Positions 36,000-45,151 of a stretch of DNA of 52,669 nt are shown in pieces; the stretch's first letter is position 1; each line of letters begins with the position of its first letter. Location of the stretch: assembly GCA_945860605.1 (NCBI GenBank), contig CAMAQL010000005.1, positions 1 to 52,669 on the forward strand. The letters are read 5' to 3'. The notes beneath the pieces were generated by a model. It saw only the letters and a program-made list of their open reading frames with translations. It was not told the origin of the DNA and ran no database searches. Made by a program: the position numbers and the translations under genes. Source of the DNA: Chitinophaga pinensis. Lineage in GTDB: Bacteria; Bacteroidota; Bacteroidia; Chitinophagales; Chitinophagaceae.

Positions 36000-37253
36000 T
36001 TATTTTAAACCAAAGGCTTTTTTAACCTTGGAGACATAATCTAATTTCTCCCAAGTGAATAACTCCACTTTCATCACCTTCTTTTTACCGTCTGGCGTAG
36101 TGAATGTTTTAGTCACTGTCTCGTTCTTACGACCCATGTGGCCATAAGCAGCAGTCTCACTGTACATTGGTGTTCTTAACTTTAATCTTTGCTCAATAAA
36201 GTAAGGACGCATATCAAAAATGCCTTCTACCAACTTACCTATTTGACCATCTGTCATTTTTACTTTAGCCGTGCCGTAAGTGTTTACGTTAATAGATGTT
36301 GGCTTAGCCACACCAATCGCGTAAGACACCTGTACCAACACTTCAGAAGCCACACCAGCAGCCACTAAGTTCTTCGCAATATGACGTGTTGCATAAGCAG
36401 CAGAACGGTCTACCTTGCTTGGATCCTTACCAGAGAAAGCACCACCACCGTGTGCACCCTTACCACCGTAAGTGTCAACGATGATCTTACGACCAGTCAA
36501 ACCAGTGTCACCATGCGGTCCACCAATTACGAACTTTCCTGTAGGGTTAATATGGTACTTAATATCCTTGTTAAATAACTTAGCGTATTTCTTGTACTTC
36601 GCTTGTACTCTTGGAATCAAAATTTCAATGATGTCCTTTTTAATTTTAGCTAACATCTTTCCTTCTGCATCAAAATCATCATGTTGAGTAGAAACCACGA
36701 TCGCGTCAATTCTCACAGGCTGGTTCTTGTCGTTGTACTCTAATGTTACTTGAGATTTTGCATCTGGACGTAAATATTTAATCGCCTTGTTCTCTCTTCT
36801 TAATGCAGCTAATTCAATTAGAATTTTATGCGCTAAGTCTAAAGCGAGTGGCATTAAGTCTTCTGTTTCATTGGTTGCGTAACCAAACATCATCCCTTGG
36901 TCACCAGCACCTTGCTCTTCCTTCTTCTTTTTATCCACCCCTTGGTTGATATCTGCAGATTGTTCGTGAATCGCACTTAATACACCACAGCTATCCGCTT
37001 CAAACATATATTCACTCTTCGTGTAACCAATTTTCTTGATCACATCACGTGCAATCGTTTGAACATCTAAGTACGCTTTAGATTTTACTTCACCAGCCAA
37101 GATCACTTGACCTGTAGTTACTAAAGTTTCACAAGCCACTTTTGATTGTGGATCAAATGCTAAAAAGTTGTCGATCAATGCGTCAGAAATCTGATCCGCT
37201 ATTTTGTCTGGATGTCCTTCAGAAACACTCTCAGAAGTAAATAAATAAGGCAT
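36000..37253 (-). CDS. metK: S-adenosylmethionine synthetase
   Basis: This 417-residue enzyme makes S-adenosylmethionine from methionine and ATP. The N-terminal [21 protein letters not shown] and the central [12 protein letters not shown], the phosphate-binding [20 protein letters not shown] and [19 protein letters not shown] are all present. It has its own promoter box 32 bases upstream and its own terminator. I looked for a SAM riboswitch in the 80 bases upstream and saw none. Confidence 0.98.
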   Translation of the reverse strand: MPYLFTSESVSEGHPDKIADQISDALIDNFLAFDPQSKVACETLVTTGQVILAGEVKSKAYLDVQTIARDVIKKIGYTKSEYMFEADSCGVLSAIHEQSADINQGVDKKKKEEQGAGDQGMMFGYATNETEDLMPLALDLAHKILIELAALRRENKAIKYLRPDAKSQVTLEYNDKNQPVRIDAIVVSTQHDDFDAEGKMLAKIKKDIIEILIPRVQAKYKKYAKLFNKDIKYHINPTGKFVIGGPHGDTGLTGRKIIVDTYGGKGAHGGGAFSGKDPSKVDRSAAYATRHIAKNLVAAGVASEVLVQVSYAIGVAKPTSINVNTYGTAKVKMTDGQIGKLVEGIFDMRPYFIEQRLKLRTPMYSETAAYGHMGRKNETVTKTFTTPDGKKKVMKVELFTWEKLDYVSKVKKAFGLK

Positions 37254-37284
37254 ATTGTTTTATTTAGATGTTTATTGTGTGGTG

Positions 37285-37292
37285 CAAATATA
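37285..37292 (-). promoter_or_regulatory. -7 promoter box for metK
   Basis: Minus-strand TATATTTG is a perfect TAnnTTTG match and lies 31 bases upstream of the metK ATG. No -33 TTG was found at the usual spacing. Confidence 0.5.
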
Positions 37293-37308
37293 TAAAATAA
37301 TCGTAATT

Positions 37309-37344
37309 ATTATAGATTGAATTATGGATTGGATTATAGATTCG
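37309..37344. repeat. Three tandem 12-base repeats after the DUF4270 gene
   Basis: ATTATAGATTGA, ATTATGGATTGG and ATTATAGATTCG follow one another without gaps. The third copy includes the last codons and the stop of the DUF4270 gene, and the set lies just upstream of the metK promoter. It is probably a replication slippage product, with a possible link to metK control. Confidence 0.65.
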
Positions 37345-38809
37345 TATAATAAATACGTAACCTCATTCTAAACTTAGAATGTGATCCTCCTCCCAATCTT
37401 ACACGACCTATGGCAGGCTGATTGCCCAAAGAGGTAGATAAGTAATCTGTAGATTGTATTTTATTAAAAGGATAAGGCTGTACAAATTTTATTGAATCGT
37501 TCACTGGTGCATACAATCTAAAATCAAATAGTGAATCTTTTCTTGCAATCAATCCTTGAACATATCGACTCACATTAAAATTATAAGTAGCCACATTGCT
37601 ATACCCATTGATTGATTTTGAGATTTTATATCCACCAAACTGCGCTAATGCTTGCGTATTCATTGCTCCTTGAAAATCATTTGGCACCGACCTCAACTCC
37701 TTAGTTGCACTATCATAAACCCCTAAGAATAAATAATTAGGTGCAGTCATGTAACTGTCAGTGGTATTTAATCGAGCATCATCTGGTACTTGTTCTGCAA
37801 TTAATTCGGCCCTATGAATAATTTTCTTATCAAAAGTTTTTAACCCTGGTACTTTAATTTTTACTATGGTGCCAGGACTTGTTTGAACATAAACCAAAGA
37901 ATCCTTTGCGAAACCATTAAGATGACTTGCAATTTCAGAAGCGGCTCTATTTCTTTGGATAAAATTGGCGTTTTGTGCACTGAAATAAGAAAACCTAAAA
38001 TGTGTGACTAAAGTATCTCTCGTCACACTTCCTGTTGCACTAGTAGAATAATATAAAGCCAATTTTGTATTAGAGTCTAATAAAGCCAATCTAATAAGTG
38101 CATTGTGGTTATCAGAAGCGTTCGTCGTTAAAGCAAAGCCAGGAAAAGCATTGCGGAATGTGGTATCGTTTCGGTATACCCCATTTGAATCATAGGTTTT
38201 TAACAATTCAACGCCAATAGATTGATTCAACCTTAAACGGATTTGGTTCCTAGCATTTTCAAATCGATCATTGATGGAATCTTTCGCACTTGCAAAATCA
38301 AATAGTTTAGCATTACCCACAGACACCCCTTTTCTTATCCCATATGCACTGGCATAATTACTAGCATATAATTTTCCAACTTCCAAAGGCGTTGCAGGGT
38401 CAATTTTGTTGACATATATTTTAACTGGCTTAGACGAGTCTCCATAAAAGCCTCTATAACTTAAAATCAATACTGCAGAATCTACAATAATACTGTCTTT
38501 TGTCCCTTTAATAAAGAAAGGATAAAAGCTAGGCTTTAATTGTAGAAACAAAGAGGCACTAGTAGAGCCGAAAATAGGATCATTGGTAATATCTCCAAGT
38601 ACTTGTTGGTCTGAAGGATAAATTCTTAATGAATCCTCCATGACAATCGTTTCTGTCTCTACAATTAATGTAGTGTCTTTAGTATCAATGGCATCTTGGG
38701 ATAGAAAGTCTATGCCAAGTTCTGAATCGCTAATTCTAGTACATGAAAAAAGTAATGTAGCTGCGATTGTAATATATGTGACCCTTCTAACTATATTGAT
38801 AACTGCCAT
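37334..38809 (-). CDS. DUF4270 lipoprotein
   Basis: The 491-residue protein is a predicted lipoprotein: TLLFSC puts the lipid-bearing Cys at residue 23. The mature start SDSELGIDFL and the later SLFLQLKPSFYPF match the DUF4270 family, which is common in Bacteroidota and has no known role. The body looks beta-rich. It follows the half-length GlgA gene by 11 bases. In relatives I recall the two genes being neighbours as well, so a shared surface-related role is possible but unproven. Confidence 0.85.
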   Translation of the reverse strand: MAVINIVRRVTYITIAATLLFSCTRISDSELGIDFLSQDAIDTKDTTLIVETETIVMEDSLRIYPSDQQVLGDITNDPIFGSTSASLFLQLKPSFYPFFIKGTKDSIIVDSAVLILSYRGFYGDSSKPVKIYVNKIDPATPLEVGKLYASNYASAYGIRKGVSVGNAKLFDFASAKDSINDRFENARNQIRLRLNQSIGVELLKTYDSNGVYRNDTTFRNAFPGFALTTNASDNHNALIRLALLDSNTKLALYYSTSATGSVTRDTLVTHFRFSYFSAQNANFIQRNRAASEIASHLNGFAKDSLVYVQTSPGTIVKIKVPGLKTFDKKIIHRAELIAEQVPDDARLNTTDSYMTAPNYLFLGVYDSATKELRSVPNDFQGAMNTQALAQFGGYKISKSINGYSNVATYNFNVSRYVQGLIARKDSLFDFRLYAPVNDSIKFVQPYPFNKIQSTDYLSTSLGNQPAIGRVRLGGGSHSKFRMRLRIYYTNL

Positions 38810-38820
38810 GTATAATTGCT

Positions 38821-39639
38821 TTACTTGCCTGCAAGTTCGTTGTATAAATCTAAATACTCTGTTAAATCAGAATCCCATCCATTAAAAGGCACCACTTTTT
38901 TACCTTTAACTGATGCAAATTCTGAAACCAATTTCTTATCAATCACATCTGATCCAAAAGAAATAGCATCCGCGTAGGTCGCACCACCTCTAAACATAGC
39001 AGAGTTGGACAATTCTTTGAACGCTTCTAATTCTTTCTCTTTCACATTGGTATTGATCAAGGCCTTAGTCATAAAGTCTTTTGGAAACTGCTCTTCGAAT
39101 GTATTTTGTCCAATAGTGAACACCACTTTGGCATTGGAGAATACTGGTTCTTTCTTGAAAGCAGTTTTAATATATGCTGGGATTAAACCGGTCATCCATC
39201 CACTGCAGTGAATGATGTCTGGAGGCCAGCCGAATTTTTTTACGGTCTCTAAAGCGCCGCGGCAGAAGAAAATGGTTCTCATGGCATTGTCATCGTACCA
39301 TGTTTCATTTTCGTCATGAAATATATGCTTACGCTTAAAAAAGTCTTCATTCTCTAAAAAATAGACTTGTAATCTTGCATTGGGTAAGGATGCGACCTTA
39401 ATTTGTAAAGGGTAATCGTCGCTATCCACTTGAACATTGATCCCAGATAAACGAACTACTTCATGTAAACGGTGTCTTCTTTCGTTGATCATCCCGAATC
39501 TTGGCATAATACAACGGACTTCTAGTCCACTGTCATTGCTTTTAATTGCGAGTTTATTGATCACCTCTGCAAATTCTGTCATCTCTAAATAAGGCGACAT
39601 TTCTGTAGCAATGTATAAGATGCGTTTTTTTTCTGACAT
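38821..39639 (-). CDS. Half-length glycogen/starch synthase-like protein (GT5 N-domain)
   Basis: The 272-residue protein matches only the N-terminal Rossmann domain of GT5 glycogen synthases; full enzymes are about 470-490 residues. It opens ILYIATEMSPYLEMTEFAEV, where true GlgA has the ADP-glucose-binding KTGGL motif. The stretch INERRHRLHEVVRLSGINVQV is typical of this short Bacteroidota group. Without the KTGGL lysine and the whole C-terminal domain it should not make glycogen alone. Such proteins are usually annotated 'glycogen synthase'. It heads a two-gene run with the DUF4270 lipoprotein. Confidence 0.85.
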   Translation of the reverse strand: MSEKKRILYIATEMSPYLEMTEFAEVINKLAIKSNDSGLEVRCIMPRFGMINERRHRLHEVVRLSGINVQVDSDDYPLQIKVASLPNARLQVYFLENEDFFKRKHIFHDENETWYDDNAMRTIFFCRGALETVKKFGWPPDIIHCSGWMTGLIPAYIKTAFKKEPVFSNAKVVFTIGQNTFEEQFPKDFMTKALINTNVKEKELEAFKELSNSAMFRGGATYADAISFGSDVIDKKLVSEFASVKGKKVVPFNGWDSDLTEYLDLYNELAGK

Positions 39640-39677
39640 TCCTTTTATAGTTTAACTAAGTAACCTCTACGGGTTGG

Positions 39678-39685
39678 CGAAGATA
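39678..39685 (-). promoter_or_regulatory. Probable -7 box of the half-length GlgA gene
   Basis: Minus-strand TATCTTCG differs from TAnnTTTG at one base and lies 38 bases upstream of the ATG at 39639. The same variant octamer precedes sucC. Confidence 0.35.
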
Positions 39686-39796
39686 CGGATTTTAAAGGAC
39701 TTTTTTAAAACCCTAAAAAAGGCCAATTATTAAGGCTTTTCAAGGGTATTCTAGACATTTGGTTGTAAATTGCGGGGCAACTGAAACCTTACAAAA

Positions 39797-40780
39797 ATGG
39801 GAAAGTTTCTTAAAATCGGGTTCTTTTTTCTTTTAGGTATCGCTTTGATATGGTGGAGTTTACATCAAATTCCGGCCGAAGAATGGACAAAATTCACACT
39901 TGCCCTAAAGCAATCAAAACTTTGGATTGTATTTCCTGTCTTTATAATACTTGGTCTTTCTCATTTTTTACGCGCATTAAGATGGCGCTTGATTATGGAA
40001 CCCTTGGGGTATCGACCAAGTATTGCGAATACTTATCTTGCCGTTCTCATTGGCTATCTAGCGAATCTAGCCATCCCCCGACTTGGCGAAGTGCTCAAAT
40101 GCACTTTATTGGCTAAGTATGAGCGTGTACCTGCGGAGAAAATTGTAGGTACCATTGTCGCAGAAAGGGCTTTTGATGTGATTAGCCTAGGCATCGTTTT
40201 TTTATTGGCGCTTGGCTTACAATTCAATGTCATTGAAGCTGGATGGAATCAATTGAAAAATCAAACTGCTACACCAGTGATCAATTCCAATGAGGGTAAC
40301 TGGAAAATGTATTTGTTTGTGGGCATCGGTATTGTATTAATAGCCCTTTATTTTATACTTAGAAAACGCATCCCTACCATTGTTGCCTCCATTAAAAATA
40401 TTATCAGTGGCATTTGGGAAGGTGTCATAAGTGCAACTAAATTGAAACAACATAATTTGTTTTTTCTTTACTCATTCGGTATTTGGTTTTTGTATTTACT
40501 AGCAACCTATGTAGGATTGCATGCTACTGCTGGAACAGAAAGTAGTTTTGCCACCGCCATTAGTTGTTTAGCCTATGCAAGCATTGGTATGATCCTGACA
40601 CCAGGTGGTATTGGTGCCTATGCCTATTTTATGGCGAAAGTACTAGAGTTAAATGGAGTGGATTATACATTGGGCCTTGCCAATGGAACTTTACAGTGGT
40701 TTTCACAATTTTTAATTGTGATTGTTTTGGGTGGAGTCAGTTTAATTATATTACCTATTATCAATAAACAAGCTAAGTAA
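39797..40780 (+). CDS. Lysylphosphatidylglycerol synthase-type membrane protein (UPF0104)
   Basis: The 327-residue protein has about eight or nine membrane segments and belongs to the UPF0104/AglD-like family, which shares its membrane domain with MprF flippase regions. Typical stretches are HFLRALRWRLIMEPLG, LAIPRLGEVLKCTLLAKYERVP (a charged loop with Glu and Arg) and TPGGIGAYAYFMA. It lacks the soluble lysyl-transferase domain. A role in lipid or lipid-linked sugar movement is likely but not shown. It starts a tight run with rfaE2 (one-base gap). Confidence 0.82.
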   Translation: MGKFLKIGFFFLLGIALIWWSLHQIPAEEWTKFTLALKQSKLWIVFPVFIILGLSHFLRALRWRLIMEPLGYRPSIANTYLAVLIGYLANLAIPRLGEVLKCTLLAKYERVPAEKIVGTIVAERAFDVISLGIVFLLALGLQFNVIEAGWNQLKNQTATPVINSNEGNWKMYLFVGIGIVLIALYFILRKRIPTIVASIKNIISGIWEGVISATKLKQHNLFFLYSFGIWFLYLLATYVGLHATAGTESSFATAISCLAYASIGMILTPGGIGAYAYFMAKVLELNGVDYTLGLANGTLQWFSQFLIVIVLGGVSLIILPIINKQAK

Positions 40781-40781
40781 G

Positions 40782-41270
40782 ATGCGCGCAGTTGAACAAA
40801 TTGAAAAAAAAATCATGTCCCTTGCACAAGCAAAAGTATTTATGCAAGCTTGTAAAACCGCAGGAAAGACCGTAGCTTTTACCAATGGATGTTTTGATAT
40901 TTTACATCCGGGTCATTTATTTTCATTGGCTCAATCAGCTAAAGAAGCAGATTATTTATTGGTTGGTTTAAATAGTGACGCTAGTGTTAAAAAACTAAAA
41001 GGCCCCGAGCGTCCTATCCATTCCGAATCAAGCAGGGCTTCTATATTGGCCAATCTAGTATTAGTGGATGTGGTAGTGATTTTTGAAGAAGACACGCCGC
41101 TTGAATTAATTCAAACCCTCCTACCTGATGTGCTTGTAAAAGGTGGAGACTATACCATTGAAACCATTGTTGGTGCAAAAGAGGTGATTGCAAATGGTGG
41201 TAAAGTAATTATTAACCCAATTGTGGAAGGATTTTCCACAACAAATATTATTGAAAAAATAAAAAAATAA
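40782..41270 (+). CDS. rfaE2: D-glycero-beta-D-manno-heptose 1-phosphate adenylyltransferase
   Basis: This 162-residue nucleotidyl transferase makes ADP-heptose for the lipopolysaccharide core. The nucleotide-binding stretch is AFTNGCFDILHPGHLFSL, with the HxGH motif, followed by LVGLNSDASVKKLKGPERP and DVLVKGGDYTIETIVGA. It is the cytidylyltransferase-like half only; the kinase half (RfaE1/HldE N-domain) is not adjacent. An internal ATG 11 codons in is also possible. It lies one base after the flippase-like gene and two bases before the ALDH gene. Confidence 0.92.
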   Translation: MRAVEQIEKKIMSLAQAKVFMQACKTAGKTVAFTNGCFDILHPGHLFSLAQSAKEADYLLVGLNSDASVKKLKGPERPIHSESSRASILANLVLVDVVVIFEEDTPLELIQTLLPDVLVKGGDYTIETIVGAKEVIANGGKVIINPIVEGFSTTNIIEKIKK

Positions 41271-41272
41271 AC

Positions 41273-42796
41273 ATGCAATTTTTACAACAATTACAAATTC
41301 AAAAAGAAAACGAAGGCAGTTCTACTGGTGCGCAATGGATTAAAAGTAAAGGAGAAATGATTGCTTCTTTTTCTCCAGTAGATAATACAATGATTGGGGC
41401 AGTCATCACCACAGATAAGGCCGCATATGATCAAGTAATTGCAACTGCACAAAATGCATTTATACAATGGCGTAATTGGCCAGCACCTAAAAGAGGTGAA
41501 GTGGTTAGACAATTAGGAGAAGCTTTAAGAAAAGATAAAGAAGCACTTGGACAATTGGTGAGCTATGAAATGGGAAAGAGTTTACAAGAGGGTTTGGGAG
41601 AAGTGCAAGAGATGATTGATATCTGCGATTTTGCGGTGGGCTTATCAAGACAATTGTATGGCTTGACTATGCACAGTGAAAGACCATCTCATAGAATGTA
41701 TGAACAATGGCACCCAATGGGTATTGTTGGCATCATTTCTGCATTTAACTTCCCTGTAGCTGTCTGGAGCTGGAATGCTGCATTGGCATGGGTTTGTGGT
41801 AATGTAACTGTCTGGAAGCCTAGTGAAAAAACACCCTTGTGTGGAAATGCGATTCAAAAAATTGTAGAAAAAGTATTTGCGAATAATGATGTTCCAGAAG
41901 GTGTTAATAATTTAATTCAAGGAGGACGTGAAGTAGGAGAATGGATGACTAAGGATACCAATATTCCATTGGTTTCTGCAACTGGTTCTACGCGCATGGG
42001 TAAGGAATTGAATAAAGAAGTAGCAGGACGTTTAGGTAAAACGATTTTAGAATTAGGAGGCAATAACGCCATCATCATTACAGCGCATGCCGATTTAGAT
42101 ATGTCCTTAATTGGTGCTGTGTTTGGAGCGGTAGGTACTGCAGGACAAAGATGTACAAGTACTAGAAGGTTAATTATTCATGAAAAAATATATGACCAAT
42201 TTGTAGCTAAATTAGTCAAAGCCTACCAACAAATTAAAATCGGGAACCCATTAGATAGCAATAATCATATGGGGCCATTGATTGATAAAGACGCAGTGAA
42301 GATGTATTTGAATTCAATTGAAGCATGTAAAAAAGAAGGTGGTCATTTTATTGTGGAAGGTGGCGTACTCGAAGGAGATCAATATGCAAGTGGCTGTTAT
42401 GTAAAACCATGTATTGCAGAAGCAAAACCTGAATATAAAATTGTACAACATGAAACATTCGCACCCATCTTATACTTATTAAAATACAAGACCATCGAAG
42501 AAGCGATTGATATTCAAAACGGAGTGCCACAAGGATTGTCCTCTGCTATCATGACTTTAAATATGAGAGAATCAGAATTATTTCTTTCTGCAAAAGGAAG
42601 TGATTGTGGTATAGCCAATGTTAATATTGGAACAAGTGGTGCTGAAATTGGCGGCGCATTTGGTGGTGAGAAAGAAACTGGAGGAGGAAGAGAAAGCGGA
42701 TCTGATGCATGGAAAGCCTACATGCGCAGACAAACAAATACCATCAATTGGAGCACACAATTACCACTTGCGCAAGGTATCAAATTTGATTTCTAA
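41273..42796 (+). CDS. Aldehyde dehydrogenase, antiquitin (ALDH7) type
   Basis: The 507-residue enzyme oxidises an aldehyde with NAD(P). By sequence it belongs to the antiquitin group, whose best-known substrate is 2-aminoadipate semialdehyde from lysine breakdown. The catalytic Cys294 lies in GTAGQRCTSTRR and the general base Glu260 in LELGGNNAI. The group-typical C-terminus GGAFGGEKETGGGRESGSDAWK is present. It is the third gene of the run and lies two bases after rfaE2. No other lysine-catabolism gene is nearby, so the substrate is uncertain. Confidence 0.93.
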   Translation: MQFLQQLQIQKENEGSSTGAQWIKSKGEMIASFSPVDNTMIGAVITTDKAAYDQVIATAQNAFIQWRNWPAPKRGEVVRQLGEALRKDKEALGQLVSYEMGKSLQEGLGEVQEMIDICDFAVGLSRQLYGLTMHSERPSHRMYEQWHPMGIVGIISAFNFPVAVWSWNAALAWVCGNVTVWKPSEKTPLCGNAIQKIVEKVFANNDVPEGVNNLIQGGREVGEWMTKDTNIPLVSATGSTRMGKELNKEVAGRLGKTILELGGNNAIIITAHADLDMSLIGAVFGAVGTAGQRCTSTRRLIIHEKIYDQFVAKLVKAYQQIKIGNPLDSNNHMGPLIDKDAVKMYLNSIEACKKEGGHFIVEGGVLEGDQYASGCYVKPCIAEAKPEYKIVQHETFAPILYLLKYKTIEEAIDIQNGVPQGLSSAIMTLNMRESELFLSAKGSDCGIANVNIGTSGAEIGGAFGGEKETGGGRESGSDAWKAYMRRQTNTINWSTQLPLAQGIKFDF

Positions 42797-42804
42797 TTGT
42801 TACT

Positions 42805-44433
42805 ATGTATAAATTTATTCTAACAATAGCTTTGTATTCCTGTTCCCTATTCGCATGGGGACAGGATGCAAAATTTTGGCATTGGAAAGACCTTGAAAAA
42901 GATGGCGTTCATGGCGTTAGTCTTTTTAAGGCACAACAACTTATAAAAGATTTAAAATTAAAGCCATCCCCTGTAATTATTGCAGTTTTAGATGGCGGGA
43001 TTGATACAGCACATCTTCAAATCAAGCCCTTGCTCTGGAACAACCCTAAAGAAATACCAGGCAATGCTATGGATGATGACAAGAACGGATACATTGATGA
43101 TGTGCATGGATGGAATTTTTTAGGCAATGCTGCTGGTGAAAATATCAACAAAGCATCCGATGAAAAATCAAGAATCTACCATCGTTATAAAAATGAGTTC
43201 AAGCAAGATAACTTAGATAGTGCCTCCTGGGATGTAAAAAAGAAACAGCATTTTTACACATGGCAACAAGCCGCTGCCGAAATGGTCTTTACAGATGAGG
43301 ATGCTGCTAATTTATCTTTTATTAAAATGGCAAGGAATGCAGTTGTTAAGATGGGCATTATATTAATCCGAGAAATAGAGGATACTAATTTTACAACGGA
43401 ACAATTAGAAACTTATCAACCCATTGGAAAATTAACCGCAGATACAAAAATCTCCTACCTAAGAACGATGCAGGCTTTAGGTATTGATCGATCAAGTGGA
43501 CATCATTCAATTGTAGAGGATCTAAATGATTATATATCAGGCAAAGACCAATCCGCCATCTCTATAGACACGCCACCAGAAGATCTAAGAAAAAAAATCA
43601 CACAAGACCAATACGAAAATTTCAATGACCAATTTTATGGCAATAACAATATCACTGGGCCAAATGCAAGACATGGAACGCATGTAGCAGGCTTAGCTGC
43701 TGGTATTGTAGATAGTAATTTTACCAAATCCAACTTTAGTAATCCCATTCAAATTATGGGGATACGCGTGGTTCCAGATGGGGATGAGTATGATAAGGAC
43801 ATTGCTTTAGGCATAAGATATGCCGTGAACAATGGGGCTAAAATTATCAATATGAGTTTTGGCAAATCCTTCTCACCAGAACAAGCATGGGTTGATAGTG
43901 CCATTCGATACGCTGCGTCAAAAGATGTATTGATCATTCATTCTGCAGGCAATGAGTCTTATGATTTAAATAACAAATCTGTCTACCCTAGTCCTTACTC
44001 AAATATCTTTAAGGATAAAGCGAGTAATATGATTACTGTTGGTGCAAGTAGCGACCCAGTGATTGCAGAAAGTGTCTTAACAGACTTTAGTAATTTTGGT
44101 AATAAAATAGTGGATGTATTGAGTCCTGGAAATAAAATATTTTCAAGCTTACCCAATCAACAATATGGTTTTTTAAATGGCACCAGTATGTCAGCGCCTA
44201 TCATAAGCCATATTGCAGGATTGGTTCGTGCTTATTTTCCTAAGCTGAGTGCTACCGAAGTCAAAGCAATACTTTTACAAAGTAATTGGAAACCAAATGA
44301 TCCCAATACCTTGTACCCTATTCCACAAAAAGATCAATCAAAAAAATTGAATGAAATAAGTGCAGAAGGGGGTATCATCAACGCTGCACTATCAATTCAA
44401 AATGCACTCCTATTTCAAAGAAATAAAAAATAA
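42805..44433 (+). CDS. Exported S8 (subtilisin-like) serine peptidase
   Basis: The 542-residue protein has a signal peptide (about 1-19, cleaved after FAWGQ) and the S8 catalytic triad: Asp63 in AVLDGGID, His290 in RHGTHVAG and Ser463 in GTSMSAP. Asp and His are separated by 227 residues instead of about 30 as in subtilisin, owing to a large insertion. There is no type IX C-terminal sorting domain that I can see, so it is probably periplasmic. It lies eight bases after the ALDH gene and 21 before dinB. Confidence 0.92.
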   Translation: MYKFILTIALYSCSLFAWGQDAKFWHWKDLEKDGVHGVSLFKAQQLIKDLKLKPSPVIIAVLDGGIDTAHLQIKPLLWNNPKEIPGNAMDDDKNGYIDDVHGWNFLGNAAGENINKASDEKSRIYHRYKNEFKQDNLDSASWDVKKKQHFYTWQQAAAEMVFTDEDAANLSFIKMARNAVVKMGIILIREIEDTNFTTEQLETYQPIGKLTADTKISYLRTMQALGIDRSSGHHSIVEDLNDYISGKDQSAISIDTPPEDLRKKITQDQYENFNDQFYGNNNITGPNARHGTHVAGLAAGIVDSNFTKSNFSNPIQIMGIRVVPDGDEYDKDIALGIRYAVNNGAKIINMSFGKSFSPEQAWVDSAIRYAASKDVLIIHSAGNESYDLNNKSVYPSPYSNIFKDKASNMITVGASSDPVIAESVLTDFSNFGNKIVDVLSPGNKIFSSLPNQQYGFLNGTSMSAPIISHIAGLVRAYFPKLSATEVKAILLQSNWKPNDPNTLYPIPQKDQSKKLNEISAEGGIINAALSIQNALLFQRNKK

Positions 44434-44454
44434 TATCAACTAACAACACAATAC

Positions 44455-44967
44455 ATGTCTAGACCAAGCACCACAGAGTACGCCGCCTTTTTTCAAACTT
44501 ATATCAATTATACAAGCGGGAAAGATTATGAGATTCTAGTAAAACAATATCATGACAGACTTGTGGATTCATGGAATGCTATACCACTTGAGAAAGTCAA
44601 GTATGCTTATGGCCCAGAAAAATGGACGATACAGCAAATGTTTCAACATGTAATAGATACAGAAAGAATTTTTGCATATCGTGCATTAGCCATTGCAAGA
44701 CAGGATAAAACATCCTTACCAGGTTTTGACGAAAATAACTATGCGGCCAATGGAGATGCGAGTCATCGAAACTGGAAGGATATGTTAATTGAATGGAGAA
44801 CTGTAAGACAAGCAACTAATTTATTATTTGCTTCATTTACACCTGAACAAATGAAAACAAAAGGCAATTGCAACGGACATGATGTGACTGTGAATGCATT
44901 GGGGTTCATCCTCTTTGGTCATGCCCTTCATCATTTACATGTTTTGAAAGAGCGTTACGATGTCTAA
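44455..44967 (+). CDS. DinB-family protein
   Basis: The 170-residue four-helix-bundle protein belongs to the DinB/YfiT superfamily of metal-dependent transferases and hydrolases. The likely metal-binding histidines are those in MFQHVIDTE and GHALHHLHVL. Family members include bacillithiol-S-transferases, but no specific activity can be read here. It is the last gene of the run starting at 39797 and is followed by hairpins at 44972-45000 and 45031-45056. Confidence 0.85.
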   Translation: MSRPSTTEYAAFFQTYINYTSGKDYEILVKQYHDRLVDSWNAIPLEKVKYAYGPEKWTIQQMFQHVIDTERIFAYRALAIARQDKTSLPGFDENNYAANGDASHRNWKDMLIEWRTVRQATNLLFASFTPEQMKTKGNCNGHDVTVNALGFILFGHALHHLHVLKERYDV

Positions 44968-44971
44968 TTGA

Positions 44972-45000
44972 AATTGAGTTACACTTTGTATAACTCAATT
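44972..45000. repeat. Perfect 10-base hairpin after dinB
   Basis: AATTGAGTTA and TAACTCAATT pair around a nine-base loop just after the dinB stop codon. It has no T-run of its own and comes before the real terminator. It may protect the mRNA 3' end. Confidence 0.6.
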
Positions 45001-45023
45001 AAAGAATTCAAAAAAGTTCGAAT

Positions 45024-45062
45024 AAAAAAAGAACCCCTAAATAAAATTAGGGGTTCTTTTTT
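45024..45062. terminator. Two-way terminator between dinB and yceI
   Basis: GAACCCCTAA (45031-45040) pairs perfectly with TTAGGGGTTC (45047-45056), with seven A before and six T after, so it serves both convergent genes. The bases from here to yceI hold no gene I can see. Confidence 0.92.
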
Positions 45063-45151
45063 GCCTTTCGGCCATACTCATTTTTTGAAGGGGAGATAAA
45101 CCTTAAATATGAATGAGCCGCACATGGTGTGACTTAAATTCTAATATCATA

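Noticed and set aside
37254-37333. Possible SAM riboswitch upstream of metK
   Set aside because: The gap is only 80 bases, is AT-rich with tandem repeats and shows none of the paired stems expected of a SAM-binding leader.
39797-40780. Full MprF lysylphosphatidylglycerol synthase
   Set aside because: Only the membrane domain is present, and the soluble aminoacyl-transfer domain is missing, so the call is limited to the membrane family.
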